The notes below the pieces were generated by a model. The model saw only the letters and a list, made by a program, of their open reading frames with translations. It did not search any database and was not told the DNA's origin. The translations under genes and the position numbers were made by a program. Of a DNA stretch of 30,379 nucleotides, positions 1 through 10,600 are shown piece by piece (within the stretch, counting starts at the first letter, position 1; each line of letters begins with the position of its first letter). Origin of the DNA: Symbiodinium natans (lineage: Eukaryota > Sar > Dinophyceae > Suessiales > Symbiodiniaceae); NCBI GenBank assembly GCA_905221605.1, contig CAJNDS010001172.1, positions 1 to 30,379 on the forward strand, given 5' to 3'.

Positions 1-18
1 GGGGGGGGGGGGGGGGGG
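1..18. repeat. poly-G run at window start
   Basis: Eighteen consecutive G open the window. Similar G or C homopolymers of 10-20 nt recur at about 4382-4395, 9708-9720, 12825-12837, 13167-13180, 17589-17608 and 26703-26714. They are low-complexity tracts with no coding potential. At the very start of a contig such a run could also be an assembly or sequencing edge artefact. Confidence 0.8.
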
Positions 19-763
19 CTCATACTTTTCATAACTTCCCGCTGATTCCTGAGGGTGCAGGGAAAACCCCTAGCCCAAACGCACATTTTGCCTAAACCCC
101 TTCGCCCCATGAGCCCTTGCACACTTAGGCCCTTCGGTTTTTCCTTTCGGGTCCAAGCCCTGAAATCCTCCTGAGCCCTAAACTACAAACCCTAAACCCA
201 AGCCCTAAACCCTAAACCCCAATTGCCACAGGGAAAGGCGCGACACCCTGACAGCCCTGGCCAAGGACCAGAGCTTTAAGGGTTTAGGGTTTAGGATTTT
301 AGGGTTTAGGGTTTAGGGTGTTTCGGGTGTTAAGGATGTTTAGGGTGGCTCATATGACAATGCGCAAGGTCAAACCAGTTTGCACCTCCCGACAGCTTCC
401 GGTCGAATGGCTTAGCTGCGAGTGCTGGGCCGTCCCAACTTACTGGTGGTTCGTAGGGATTTTGCAGGAACATTGGTTCCCTCATTATATACAACCCAGA
501 TTCCTTTTTGTTAGCGTTTAGGTTCTCTGAAAAGCCCCTTCAAGCCACAACGGGCGCCCTTTGTATTCCTACAGGTTACTTTTTTGGGTCTTGATAATTA
601 TGTGCATCTATGTTTTTTACATAGAGTTCCCTACACTGCTTTAAAGGACTGTGTGTGTTTTTGGTAGCTCTTTCCCGAACTGCAAGGCCAAGCGCGAGCA
701 AGACAAGGGAGCAGTCAGAGGCCCAAACCCTTGAAACCCTAACCCCTAAACCCTAGATTCAGG

Positions 764-823
764 GTTTAGGGTTTTCGGGTTTAGGGTTTAGGGTTTAGGG
801 TTTAGGGTTTAGGGTTTAGGGTT
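764..823 (+). repeat. TTTAGGG interstitial array
   Basis: About eight TTTAGGG units, the first imperfect, in unique sequence. This is one of many such arrays. The opposite-strand form (CCCTAAA) follows at about 952-1016, so orientation switches within 200 bp. Confidence 0.9.
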
Positions 824-1631
824 ACACCATGCTTTCCACAAGCACTGAGACTCGACGGAACATTAGGCCATCCAAAACCCTCCTTTCCTGAAAGCCTGAG
901 GCCGACCTGTTCTCAGGAGTTCTTAATGGGCTCTTCGGTCCTCACTAGCCCTAAACCCTAAACTCTAAATCCTAAACCCTAAACCCTAAACCCTAAACCC
1001 TAAACCCTAAACCCTAAGGGCTTGGTTTAGGGGACCTCAATTCCCCACTTCCCTCCTCAGAGCCGCCAAAAAACCCCTCGAGCAGAGGAGCTCCTTGCGA
1101 CGGCAGCCGGGAAGGTGCTCTACGCCGCTCGGGCGCTTGTTGGTTTAGGTCAAGGGATGAAGGGTTTAGGGTTTAGGGTTTAGGGTTTAGGGTTTAGGGT
1201 TTAGGTTTGAGGGTTTAGGGTTTAGGGTTTAGGGTTTAGGGTACCTCTAAGGTTGTACCCCTAAATTGTTCCCCTCAATCTACTCCCACTATGGCCCTTG
1301 TGTTTCCCCTAGGGGTCCTTCAGAAAGTTCCCCAAAACCCAAAGGTAAACCTCAATGGTCCAAGCTAGATCAGGCTCTTCTACGGGGGATGAAAGCCACC
1401 AAAACCTTCCCAGCCCTGTACATTGGGGGAATCTCAAATCTCTATGTTTATGGGACCATGTTGGGGTACCCTATATCTGCGGCTCCGAAATATCGTCGGA
1501 TCCCCACAAGGACCCACTTGTTTGTGGCCTAAGAAGGCTTCGGGTGCTGAAGGATCGGGCTCATTGTGTGGCCGAGAGGGCGCCTAGGTCGCGGGAGACC
1601 TCGGTAGGGTTCCTAGTTTTCTTAACTTGAA

Positions 1632-1703
1632 CTACAAACCCTACAAACCCTACAAACCCTACAAACCCTACAAACCCCACAAACCCCACAAACCACACAA
1701 ACC
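1632..1703 (-). repeat. CCCTACAAA nonamer array
   Basis: A run of nine-base units AACCCTACA, the last copies changed to AACCCCACA. This is a lengthened variant of the telomere heptamer that has expanded locally. Confidence 0.85.
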
Positions 1704-2007
1704 CTAGAATCCCTAGATCATGGTCGGGGTTGAGGGTTTCGATTTCACGTTTAGGGTGCGTGCTCTAGAAGTTGAAGAGCCTTAGCACTCATCCCAAGCT
1801 TAATCCCGACAACCCTAAACCCCAAACCTTAAACCCTAAACCCTGCATGTGCGACTCGCAGCCCAAGTAGCAAAACGATCCCTTCGTGTGGCCCCTTGCC
1901 CTGGCCAGAGTGTTCTGAGGTCCGTATGTGCCCTTGCGTCAAGTGTCATGGGACTCTGCCTTGGGCCCCTGAGGTTGTACCCTTAGTTTTGGGAACCCGT
2001 TAAAGAT

Positions 2008-2092
2008 CCTAAACCCTAAACCCTAAACCCTAAACCCTAAACCCTAAACCCTAAACCCTAAACCCTAAACCCTAAACCCTAAACCCTAAACC
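2008..2092 (-). repeat. CCCTAAA interstitial array
   Basis: About twelve near-perfect CCCTAAA units in a row. No coding potential. Confidence 0.9.
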
Positions 2093-2816
2093 GGAGTCTA
2101 AGGGCCATCTTCGGAGTATATTGAAGGGGAACCTGTTACCATCAGGTACATCCTGAGGGGTCCGAGTATGACTCCCTCGAATGTGCGGCGGCTCGAACTA
2201 AGAGCGCATATAGCTACCCTAAGAAAGAACCGCGAAAACCTAAACCCTAAGTTCACACCTAGACCCTCAACCGCAATTCAACCCTATAAGCAAACCCTAA
2301 AAAGCTAAGCCCTAAGATTCGAAACCCTAACGTAAAACCCCCAAACCCCAAAACCAACCCAACAGTATCCTAGCACAAACCAAAAATCCCCTAAACCCTA
2401 AACCCTAAACCCTAAAGCCTAAAGCCTAAACCCTAAACCCTAAACCCTAAACCCTAAGCCAACTTCCGCAACCCGTCCCCAACTCGATTTCATGTTTCGA
2501 GGCCGACATCCAGAGTTTGGGTTGGGTGGCGAGTCCTACCCTGGCAAGGGCCCCTGACAGGGCTTGAGGTTTAGGGTTTAGGGTTCAGGGTTCAAGGTTT
2601 GGGGTTTAGCGGCTTAGTGTGAAAAATCGGACGCCAAGGAAAGATGAGCACTATAGGTTTAGGGCTTAGGGTGGGGTTTAAGGCACTTCTACTTGCAGTC
2701 TAAGGGTTCTGCTCATGGGAGGCCCTGTGCTAAGAGCTGCCCTGGACCAAAGCCCAAAGCTGTACAGTGACAGCCTGTGCGCCAAGCCCCGAAGCCTTGC
2801 GCGTGGGTTTCCCGAA

Positions 2817-2960
2817 GCCCTAAACCCTAAACCCTAAACCCCAAACCCTAAACCCTAAACCCTAAACCCTAAACCCTAAACCCCAAACCCCAAACCCCAA
2901 ACCCCAAACCCCAAACCCCAAACCCCAAACCCCAAACCCCAACCCTAACCCTAAACCCTG
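2817..2960 (-). repeat. CCCTAAA array grading into CCCCAAA
   Basis: CCCTAAA units change abruptly into about nine CCCCAAA units (2879-2941), then return to CCCTAA(A). The internally uniform variant block suggests local tandem expansion of a mutated unit rather than independent mutations. Confidence 0.88.
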
Positions 2961-3626
2961 AACCACCGTGCACTAGGCTTTGTGGCTTAGGATTTTGGTT
3001 TTGGGGTTAGGGCTTTGGGGTTTCGGGCATAGAGTGCAGGCTTTAATTGCGTCCGCACTTTTTGGTAGAAGCCTCAGGAACGCAAGAAGAAACCCTTTCG
3101 CCCAAAACGCCCGGTCCCTAAACCAAGGAATGGACATCATAGAACTCAGAGATGTAGAATCTAGGTCCTCAAAATTATCCTCTAGATCCCCTAAACGGCC
3201 CGAAAACCGTTAACACTGAAACTTACACAAACAAAGAACTCATTCAATTATCTTCACTTCTGGCTCCCTTGCGGGAACTCCAAAGGTCCGGCCGCAACAA
3301 ATAAGTGCACTAACTGCTTGGACCAAAATCAAAACATGTCAAGTGTTGCGATCAATCTTTGGGTCAGAGCGTTTCGGTCAAACTTTCTGTGAAAACGATT
3401 TTGGAACCCAAACCCTACATATTTTCTATACCCCTACACCCTCAATCCTAGAACTCTGAAGTGTAAACTCTAGAACCCTAAACCCTAACCCCCTAAACCC
3501 CTAAACCCCAAACCCCAAACGCCAAACCCTAAACCCTAAACCCCAGCCTCTGCCCAGGAGGCGCTCAACCAGGAGGTGGCTGAATTTCGGTAGGCTGTCG
3601 AGCGCCCTGGCACAAGGTAAGAAAGA

Positions 3627-3750
3627 GTAGGGTTTAGGGTCTAGGGTCTAGGGTCTAGGGTCTAGGGTCTAGGGTCTAGGGTTTAGGGTTTAGGGTTCAG
3701 GGTTTAGGGTTTAGGGTCTAGGGTCTAGGGTTTAGGGTTTAGGGTTTAGA
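3627..3750 (+). repeat. TTTAGGG array with GGGTCTA block
   Basis: TTTAGGG units with a uniform block of about seven GGGTCTA copies (about 3636-3690) and a second small group near 3714-3728. Confidence 0.88.
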
Positions 3751-3973
3751 GGAATACTATCAGTCCAAAATCGTGCAAAAAGCAACCAGAACCTCCAAGC
3801 CCTAAAGCCTAAACCCTAAACCCTAAACCCTTCTGCAAACTCCCAGCGCGCGGTGGTTTCGCAGGTCAAAGCACTTCCGTTCCGTGCCTTTCCCTTCCTA
3901 TCCCAGAGCTTAGCCAGGATGCCCCCAGGCTAGGTTTCAGTGTGACCGGATCCTCCTAAAAGCCTCATTAAAT

Positions 3974-4114
3974 TAGGGTTTAGGGTTTAGGGTTTAGGGT
4001 TTAGGGTTTAGGGTTTAGGGTTTAGGGTTTAGGGTTTAGGGTTTAGGGCTTAGGGCTTAGGGTTTTGGGTTTTGGGTTTGGGGTTTAGGGTTTAGGGTTT
4101 AGGGTTTAGGGTTT
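3974..4114 (+). repeat. TTTAGGG interstitial array
   Basis: About twenty TTTAGGG units with a short degenerate stretch (TTTGGG, CTTAGGG) near 4046-4082. Confidence 0.9.
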
Positions 4115-4146
4115 GGGGAGGGACAAAGAAAGGGTCGGAACCCAAT

Positions 4147-4260
4147 ACGATAACAACCCCTAAAGCCCTGTTCCAATGATACCACCCTTTTTCCCCTATA
4201 TAGCTTTACGATAATATCACAACCCCTAAACCCTGTTCAAAGTATGAAGGCCCCCTTTTT
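4147..4260 (+). repeat. diverged tandem duplication, about 61 bp unit
   Basis: Two adjacent, clearly related copies. Each begins with ACGATAA, passes through AACCCCTAAA and CCCTGTTC, and ends in a C-rich then T-rich tail. The copies start near 4147 and 4208 and differ by several substitutions and small indels. Non-coding. Confidence 0.7.
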
Positions 4261-4683
4261 GGTAGGTTGAGCTGGGCTGTCTAGCAGCTCACTGTTTCTT
4301 AGTCGCTGAATGAGTACGCTTTACACTGTTTGGGATACTGTAGCCCCTATAGAACTGAAAGTATACACCTTTTTTTTTTTTTGGGGGGGGGGGGGTTATG
4401 AACTCAGCAACTAAGATTTCAAGGAGGAATCTAAGGGGCCAACAGTCACGTCACGCTGTCATCTCACGAGGGTCATGGTATCGACCTCTTGGCACATCAG
4501 CTCTGGCATTTTGCTTGTGTAAGCCCTGAACCCTAAACTCTAAACCCTAAACCCCATACCCTAAACCCTAAACCTTAAGGCTGGGGAGCTTCAGTGTTGT
4601 CCGTAATGCTGGTTGCAGCCACCAACAAGGCCTTCCGAGACCCCGAACCCCCTTGCTGGCACACCCTTGACACTGCAATCCCA

Positions 4684-4830
4684 ACCTGAAACCCTAAACC
4701 CCAAACCTATAACCCTATAACCCTATAACCCTATAACCCTCTAACCCTCTAACCCTCTAACCCTCTAACCCTCTAACCCTCTAACCCTATAACCCTATAA
4801 CCCTATAACCCTATAACCCTATAACCCTAC
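4684..4830 (-). repeat. octamer array CCCTATAA / CCCTCTAA
   Basis: About fifteen octameric units: first CCCTATAA, then a block of about six CCCTCTAA, then CCCTATAA again. Two telomere-like variants are nested in one array, each block internally pure. Confidence 0.88.
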
Positions 4831-5049
4831 ACCCACAGTTAGGCCCCCCCAAGCCCAGTCGAAAATCCCACCTTCAAGGTATAGAGGTTGCCTGCCGCGG
4901 GTGGGCTGCGCTCGGATTTTTCCGCCAAGCTGTGTGAAAACACTGTTGGCAAGCAGTTGCCGGGGGTTTAGAATTGAGGGTTTGGGGTTTAGGGTTTAGG
5001 GTTTAGGGTTCAGGGTTTAGGGTTTAGGGTTTAGGGTGTGCTTCGCAGG

Positions 5050-5315
5050 GGTGTCTGGGCCCTTTGAAAGAGTTCATGGTGTCGGACTCAGTCTTTTTGA
5101 TCTTTCTCAGCATGAATCTTGGTGGCCCAGTGGCCAACCCCTTTGAACATGCTGGGCCTGGCGTTGTTCCGTTGAGCAGTGGTGAAAAACAACCCGACAT
5201 CCCCCACAATCTTCGAGAGGCTCCCAGACGATTCTGCTGCATTCTGCGCGCCTTCTTTGGATCGAAGGATCTGTGTTATGTATGGCGCACCGATGCCCTG
5301 AACCAACATGCATGA
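5050..5315 (-). CDS. candidate minus-strand exon, unknown function
   Basis: On the minus strand an AG|G acceptor at about 5298 is followed by an open frame starting GIGAPYITQILRSKEG and containing SLSKIVGDVGLFF. It would follow in phase from the minus-strand island 5501-5616 if that exon used the GT donor after its ALRAL codons. The plus strand is also open over much of this block. No family recognised. If real, it lies opposite to the other genes in the window. The 3' boundary is not resolved. Confidence 0.25.
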
Positions 5316-5500
5316 CTCAGCAGCAGCACTCTGTGGAACAGCGTCCTACCACCTCGAAATCTTTGCTCCGTCTTGCAGCTAAGGGTTTAGGGTTTAGGGT
5401 TCAGGGTTCAGGGTTCAGGGTTTAGGGTTTAGGGTTTAGGGTTTAGGGTTTAGGGTTTAGGGTTTAGTTAGGGTTTAGGGTTTGTGGTACGAAAGCCTCA

Positions 5501-5616
5501 CATGACGAGGGCCCGCAACTCAGCAAAATCAGTCTTTGGCGCACGAATCTCGTTGTAGGGCTCGTATAGTCTGCCACGGAATGTCGGCGGCACAAGGCCG
5601 CGGCTCGCGAAGCTCA
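5501..5616 (-). CDS. candidate minus-strand exon, unknown function
   Basis: Read on the minus strand this island gives about 38 codons without a stop. It includes GLVPPTFRGRLYEPYNEIRA and then TDFAELRALV, preceded by CAG acceptors and followed by GTCATGTGAGG, which offers two GT donors. The residue mix is more protein-like than any plus-strand frame, all of which hit stops. No homologue recognised. Confidence 0.35.
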
Positions 5617-5876
5617 CTGCTGTGGTTTAGGGTTTAGGGTTTCGGGTGTAGGGGTTTAGGGTTTAGGGTTTAGGGTTTTGAACCCGAAACCCTAAACCCT
5701 TTCCAGTAAAGTACGATTCCATTGTCAGGATCCTGATATGATACCTGCGCCTTATCTATAGGGGTACCCAAAAAGGGCGCCCATAATTTAGAGAATGCCA
5801 CCGCCAAACCAACCCAATGGCCTACAGGCCCAAACAAGAACGGCCGATCGGGTTTTGATGGGGATGAGGGTAATGC

Positions 5877-5968
5877 AGAATGAGCCCTAAACCCTAAACC
5901 CTACCCCCGAAACCCATGAGGGTAATGCAGAATGAGCCCTAAACCCTAAACCCTACCCCCGAAACCCT
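5877..5968 (+). repeat. near-perfect tandem duplication, about 50 bp unit
   Basis: The segment beginning ATGAGGGTAATGCAGAATGA and ending CCCCCGAAACCC occurs twice in immediate succession. The near identity implies recent duplication. It includes two CCCTAAA units per copy. Confidence 0.85.
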
Positions 5969-5978
5969 TGAGCCGTAG

Positions 5979-6059
5979 GCTCCAAATCGGTCCCCGGCGA
6001 TGACGCCGTCATCGTGGGCGAGGTGCGGGCGCAGGCGCGGGGCCGCGCACTGTTGCAAA
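5979..6059 (+). CDS. candidate upstream exon of the phosphatase gene
   Basis: After a TAG|G acceptor, 81 nt read SKSVPGDDAVIVGEVRAQAR and continue into GRALLQ, ending before a GC donor in phase 1. A second exon, 6695-6743 (or to 6749), starts after a CAG acceptor in the matching phase and reads TAAGRRKRQLLLRLV. It ends at a GC (or GA) donor in the phase required by the exon at 7695. Together they would add a basic, helical N-terminal extension to the phosphatase. The minus strand is also open over 5979-6059, so this is a phase-consistent proposal, not proof. Confidence 0.35.
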
Positions 6060-6120
6060 GCGCTTAGTGCTTTGGGGTAAGGAGGAAGGGTGGGTTTAGG
6101 GTTGGGGCTTCGGGTTTTTT

Positions 6121-6490
6121 TTAGGGTTTAGGGTCTAGGGTTTAGGGTTTAGGGTTTAGGGTTTAGGGTTTAGGGTTTAGGGTTTAGGGTTTAGGGTTTA
6201 GGGTTCAGGGCCCTCCCAGGCCTGACACCAGCCCCCCGAACCCTCAACCCCAAGCCCGAAGATTTAAACCCTGAACCCTATACCCCCAAACCCTAAACCG
6301 TCAACCGCAGATGAGTTAGGAATTCGGGTTTAGGGTTTAGGGTTTAGGGTTTAGGGTTTAGGGTTTAGGGTTTAGGGTTTAGGGTTTAGGGTTTAGGGTT
6401 TAGGGTTTAGGGTTTAGGGTTTAGGGGGTGTAGGGTTTAGGGTTTAGGGCTTAGGGTTTAGGGTTTAGGGTTTAGGGTTTAGGGTTTAGG
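6121..6490 (+). repeat. large TTTAGGG arrays
   Basis: Two long TTTAGGG arrays (6121-6207 and 6325-6490), separated by about 120 bp of CCCTAAA-like degenerate sequence in the opposite orientation. The second has only two interruptions. Confidence 0.9.
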
Positions 6491-7049
6491 GTTCTCCATT
6501 TCCCGTCTTAGGTGTTGGGGCACCTTATCCTCCCCGGAAGCAACAACGGAACACTTTTCTTTCTTCGTCCCTGGCTTGCTGGCACTTTAGAGCTTACTTA
6601 CACCCTAAACCCTAAGCCTTACAACCCTGTAAGCCCTAAACCCTAAACCCTAAACCCTAAACCCTAAACCCTAAAGGTCATTTTGGGATTTCAGCCCTCA
6701 CGGCTGCCGGAAGGCGAAAAAGGCAGCTCCTACTGCGCCTCGTGCTCGGGAGTTGCGGTGTTTGTAGGTTAGGGTTTAGGGTTTAGGGTTTAGGGTTTAG
6801 GGTCTACACCCTAATTATGAGTATAGCAGTCCATATGTTCTCATCGGCAGAGTCAGAACACAAAATGTAGAGAAGAAGCACAATTTGGAGAACCTACCAC
6901 GCTTGTCGCTAAGTTAGTCGACAAGCATACCTGAACCGTAAACCCACAGTCCTGCATTTTCGGCCCTAAACCCTAAACCCTAAACCCTAAACCCTAAACC
7001 CTAAACCCTAAATTTGGTCTTCAGGCTTAGGGTTTATCATCCCGCCTCC

Positions 7050-7154
7050 ATGCGCTGGCTTTCTTTTTGCTTGCTGCTGGCCAAGTGGCTCTCAGCTACC
7101 TGCGCGTATCTCCCTTACCAATCAAAGAAACCCAGCGCAATGTTCAAACTCCGA
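7050..7154 (+). CDS. signal-peptide-like short ORF, possible first exon
   Basis: ATG at 7050 opens 35 codons starting MRWLSFCLLLAKWLSATCAY, which has the charge, hydrophobic core and small residues of a secretory signal. A phase-2 GT donor after the ATC of SATCA (at about 7106) would join in frame to the exon at 7695, giving a signal-bearing phosphatase. This conflicts with the upstream exon candidates at 5979 and 6695, and a 100-nt frame can occur by chance. Confidence 0.25.
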
Positions 7155-7391
7155 CCCTAAACCCTAAACCCTAAACCCTAAACTCCGAAACCACAATCCC
7201 ATCAGAAGTCTTCAGCTCTGAACCCTGGACCCCCTCAGGGTTTAGGGTTTAGGGTTTAGGGTTTAGGGTTTAGGGTTTAGGGTTTAGGGTTTAGGGTTTA
7301 AAGAGTGCAGGGTGAAGGGTTTGGAACCTAAGCTTTGTGTTGTGGAACTCTAAAGCCCGAATTCTAAACCCCAGAATCCCCAGAACCCCCG

Positions 7392-7680
7392 AAGGACACT
7401 AAACCCCAAACCCCAAACTCCAAACCCCAAGCCCCAAACCCCAAACCCTAACCCTACATCCTAAACCCCAAACCCCAAACCCCAAACCCCAAACCCTAAA
7501 CCCCAAGCCCCAAGCCCCAAACCCCAAACCCTACAGCCTAAACCTTAAAACCTAAACCCTAAACCCTAAGCCCTAAACTCTAAACCCTAAACCCTAAACC
7601 CTAAACCCTAAACACTAAACCCTAAACCCTAAACCCTAAACTCTAAACCCTAAACCCTAAACCCTAAACCCTAAACCCTA
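7392..7680 (-). repeat. 290-bp CCCCAAA/CCCTAAA array
   Basis: CCCCAAA-type units (7392-7520) pass into CCCTAAA-type units (about 7555-7680) with scattered variants. It lies directly upstream of the first firm phosphatase exon. Confidence 0.88.
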
Positions 7681-7694
7681 AAGCGCATCTCGAG

Positions 7695-10600
7695 GACCGA
7701 AAGAGAACCCAAGCGGCGGCGAGGGGAGTTGCGCTTGGACGCGCTGTCCGGGGACTCAGACTGGAGCCAGCCGGTTTAGGTTTTAGGGTTTAGGGTTTAG
7801 GATTTAGGGTTTAGGGTTTAGGGTTTAGGGTTTAGGGTTTAGGGTTAGTTTTGGCGTTTTCGGTGTTGGTTTTGGGGTTTCGGGGGTTAAGGGCTGAGAG
7901 TGTAGTGTTGCAAGGCTTGCTGTTGGCCATGATGCCCACAGCTTTCCTTAGAAGCCCCCTTCAGCAAGAGGTTCCCACCAGTTGGCTAATTTCTCACTGC
8001 CCCTAACCCCTAAGCCCTAAACCCTTTAACCCGAAACCCTAAACCCTAAGCCGTAAACCCTATATGACCCCTTGCGCACAGCTCTTCGGCCGTAGGATCG
8101 CCAAGCTCCTGGAACTCAAGGGCGTGTCGCCCGTACGAGGGGGGCCAGTAGCTCAGTGGATCTGGGTATTTCTTGGTTGCCCATAAACCCCAAGCCCTAA
8201 GCCCTAAGCCCTAAGCCCTAAACCCTAAACCCTAAACCCTCCTTGAGGTGTTAGGGTTTCGGGGCTTCGGGTTGAGACTTTTAGGGTTCAGGGTCTAGGG
8301 TGTATCGTCACGGGTTTTGGGAGCCAGGGCTGTGGACTCTTTTGGAAACAAGGTTTCTTGAATGTTGCTTCAACCGTGCCCCTCAACGCTGACGACCTGT
8401 AAACTAAACCCCAAACCCCAAGGCTTCAACAGCCTGCTGGAGGGCAGAGAGGGCGCTTCTGCAAACCCCCCAAACCTACTGTGGGAAATACACGTGTGCA
8501 TCACCTGATTATTTTGCTCCCGAAGCGGTTCTGGCACCACCCACTAAGAGGTTCCTGCCCTCGGCATTGTCGATGCGTGGCTGTCCCCGAGACCGCCCTA
8601 AACCCTAAACCCTAAACCCTAAACCCTAAACCCTAAACCCCGGCTTAGAGTTTTGACGTCCCAAGCCCTGAATAAATTCCATCCGCGGCAATGCCAGGGA
8701 GGCTATACTCGACGAAGAACAGCTGTGCTTGCTGATCGAAACGGCCATATCCTCGGTCCCTTTCGGATAGGGGGGCCGGGGGGGGGGGAGGTGTGGGGCA
8801 GGGTCAGCTGTAAGGCTTTGAGGCTTTTGAGGGCTTGACTGACACTTGAGAGAAGTCGGAAGCCCCACAAGCAGGGGGCACAAAAGCAACATAAAGTTTG
8901 CAGAATCCTTGTGTTTTTTTTAGGTTGTTCGGGCCCCTATAGAAGGGAACGACGGGCTTCACCAAACCCCATACCGCCCCAGGCTCTGGCAAGAGGCCTC
9001 CTGGAGACCCTAAAATCCCTAAAATCCCTAACATCCCTAAAACCCTAAACCCTAAACCCTAAACCCTAAACCCTAAACCCTAAACCCTAAACCTCTGCTA
9101 CCCCCTATGTTATCCAGTGGTCGTCGGGGCTCCTTCACGCTAGTTTCCCAATGACTTGTTATTCCGGTATCGGATCGGCGTGCGGTTGGCAAGGCGAGTC
9201 GTTAAGAACAAATGGGTCCCTAAACCCTAAAACCTAAACCCTAAACCCTAAACACTAAACCCTAAACCCTAAATTTAAACCCTAGGTGGTTGGGGTGGGA
9301 TCACTAGGCTATGCGGGCGAGCGATAGGGTGATATCTAGAAAAGAAGCGAGAGCATCCCTCTCCTGTGTGCGTTCGTCGATTCAACTCCTAAACCCAACA
9401 GTCTGTGTGTTATGCTCTTACTCCGACCCGAAGGACTGGCCAAGATATCATCCGCGGCTTAGGGCATAGGGTTTTAGGGTTTTTTTGGGTTTTTGGGTTT
9501 CCCAGACCTGAGCCCTCACGGAGATCGCGAGGTGCGCAAGCTGTTCGCAGAGCAGCCCATGCTGTTGGAGTTAGATGCCCCGATGAAGGCAGCACCGGCA
9601 TGTTGGGTGCCCTCCACCTTAGGGCTTTCTCTATGACTGCTCGCACATATCGGTTCCCCACACATGTCACAAAAAGTCCGGGATTCTGGGTTTAAAGTAG
9701 AGGTCGCGGGGGGGGGGGGGATAACCGAGTAGGGCCGCGCTTACGGTTAAGGGCTCACGCTCGCGAGCTTTCTGGCCCTTCGGAGGGCGTTGTTGGGTTT
9801 AGGGTTTAGGGCGTTTAGGGTTTAGGCTTTAGGGTTTAGGGGTTAGAGGTTTAGGGTTTAGGGTTTAGGCTTTAGGGTTTAGGGTTTAGGGTTTAGGGTT
9901 TAGGGTTTAGGGAGACTTTGCTACCTTGTTGGGGGCCATATGAGGCTGCAGGGTATATGGCTCAGACCTGGAGCCAGGTCATCGGAGATGTGCATGGCCA
10001 GTTCTTCGACCTGCAGTGGCCCCGGTGGGTGGTTGCGGGCTTTAGGGTTTTAGGGTTTTAGGGTTTTAGGGTTTTAGGGTTTTAGGGTTTTAGGGTTTTA
10101 GGGTTTTAGGGTTTTAGGGTTTTAGGGTTTTAGGGTTTTAGGGTTTTAGGGTTTTAGGGTTTTAGGGTTTTAGGGTTTTAGGGTTTTAGGGTTTTAGGGT
10201 TTTAGGGTTTTAGGGTTTTAGGGTTTTAGGGTTTTAGGGTTTTAAGGGGTGTAATTCCGATGTTGAGCATTTTTGAGGAAGGGGGTTGAGCCCTAAACCC
10301 TAAACTCCAAACGCTTTAAGCGTTCGAGGCCCCGTTTGGGGTTGTGGGTTGTAAAGCTTGTGGAGGTGTCAGCCTTTGTGGATTTGTGTGGTCGGTTGCT
10401 TTGGGGATGGGGCCCAACCAGGCACTAACACCCTACACCCTACTACACAATACACCCGAGACCTAAACCCTAAACCCTCAACCCTGTAAAACCCGAGTCC
10501 TGAGGCTGCGCTTGCTGGAGTACGGTGGCTCGCCCTCCGAGCGCCCGGGTCCTGGCCCTGGGGTTCGTCGCTACCTTGGCTGAAGGGCCTATAGTGTAGG

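Larger units (their letters stand above)
1..5978. other. telomere-like repeat region with candidate exon islands
   Basis: No complete gene could be assembled here. TTTAGGG/CCCTAAA arrays alternate with 50-250 bp islands of unique sequence. Forward islands with an AG acceptor and a protein-like frame are 232-281 (starts ERRDTLTALAKDQ), 1061-1142 (contains AEELLATAAGKVLYAARALV), 2502-2561 (ADIQSLGWVASP), 3558-3589 (EALNQEVAEF), 4595-4638 (LSVMLVAATNKAFR, followed by a GA donor) and 4887-4962 (RSDFSAKLCENTVGKQLP). Several look helical or coiled-coil. Phases could not be chained into one gene, and other frames are also open over such short spans, so they may be exons of an upstream gene or chance. 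Confidence 0.3.

Noticed and set aside
8141-8195. tRNA-like A-box (TAGCTCAGTGG)
   Set aside because: The A-box string is perfect, but no D-stem partner, anticodon arm or B-box (GGTTCGA) follows. It sits at the GC donor of a phosphatase exon.
10037-10244. CRISPR-like or other regular repeat array
   Set aside because: Units are 7-9 bp with no spacers. These are simple tandem telomere-type repeats in a eukaryotic context.
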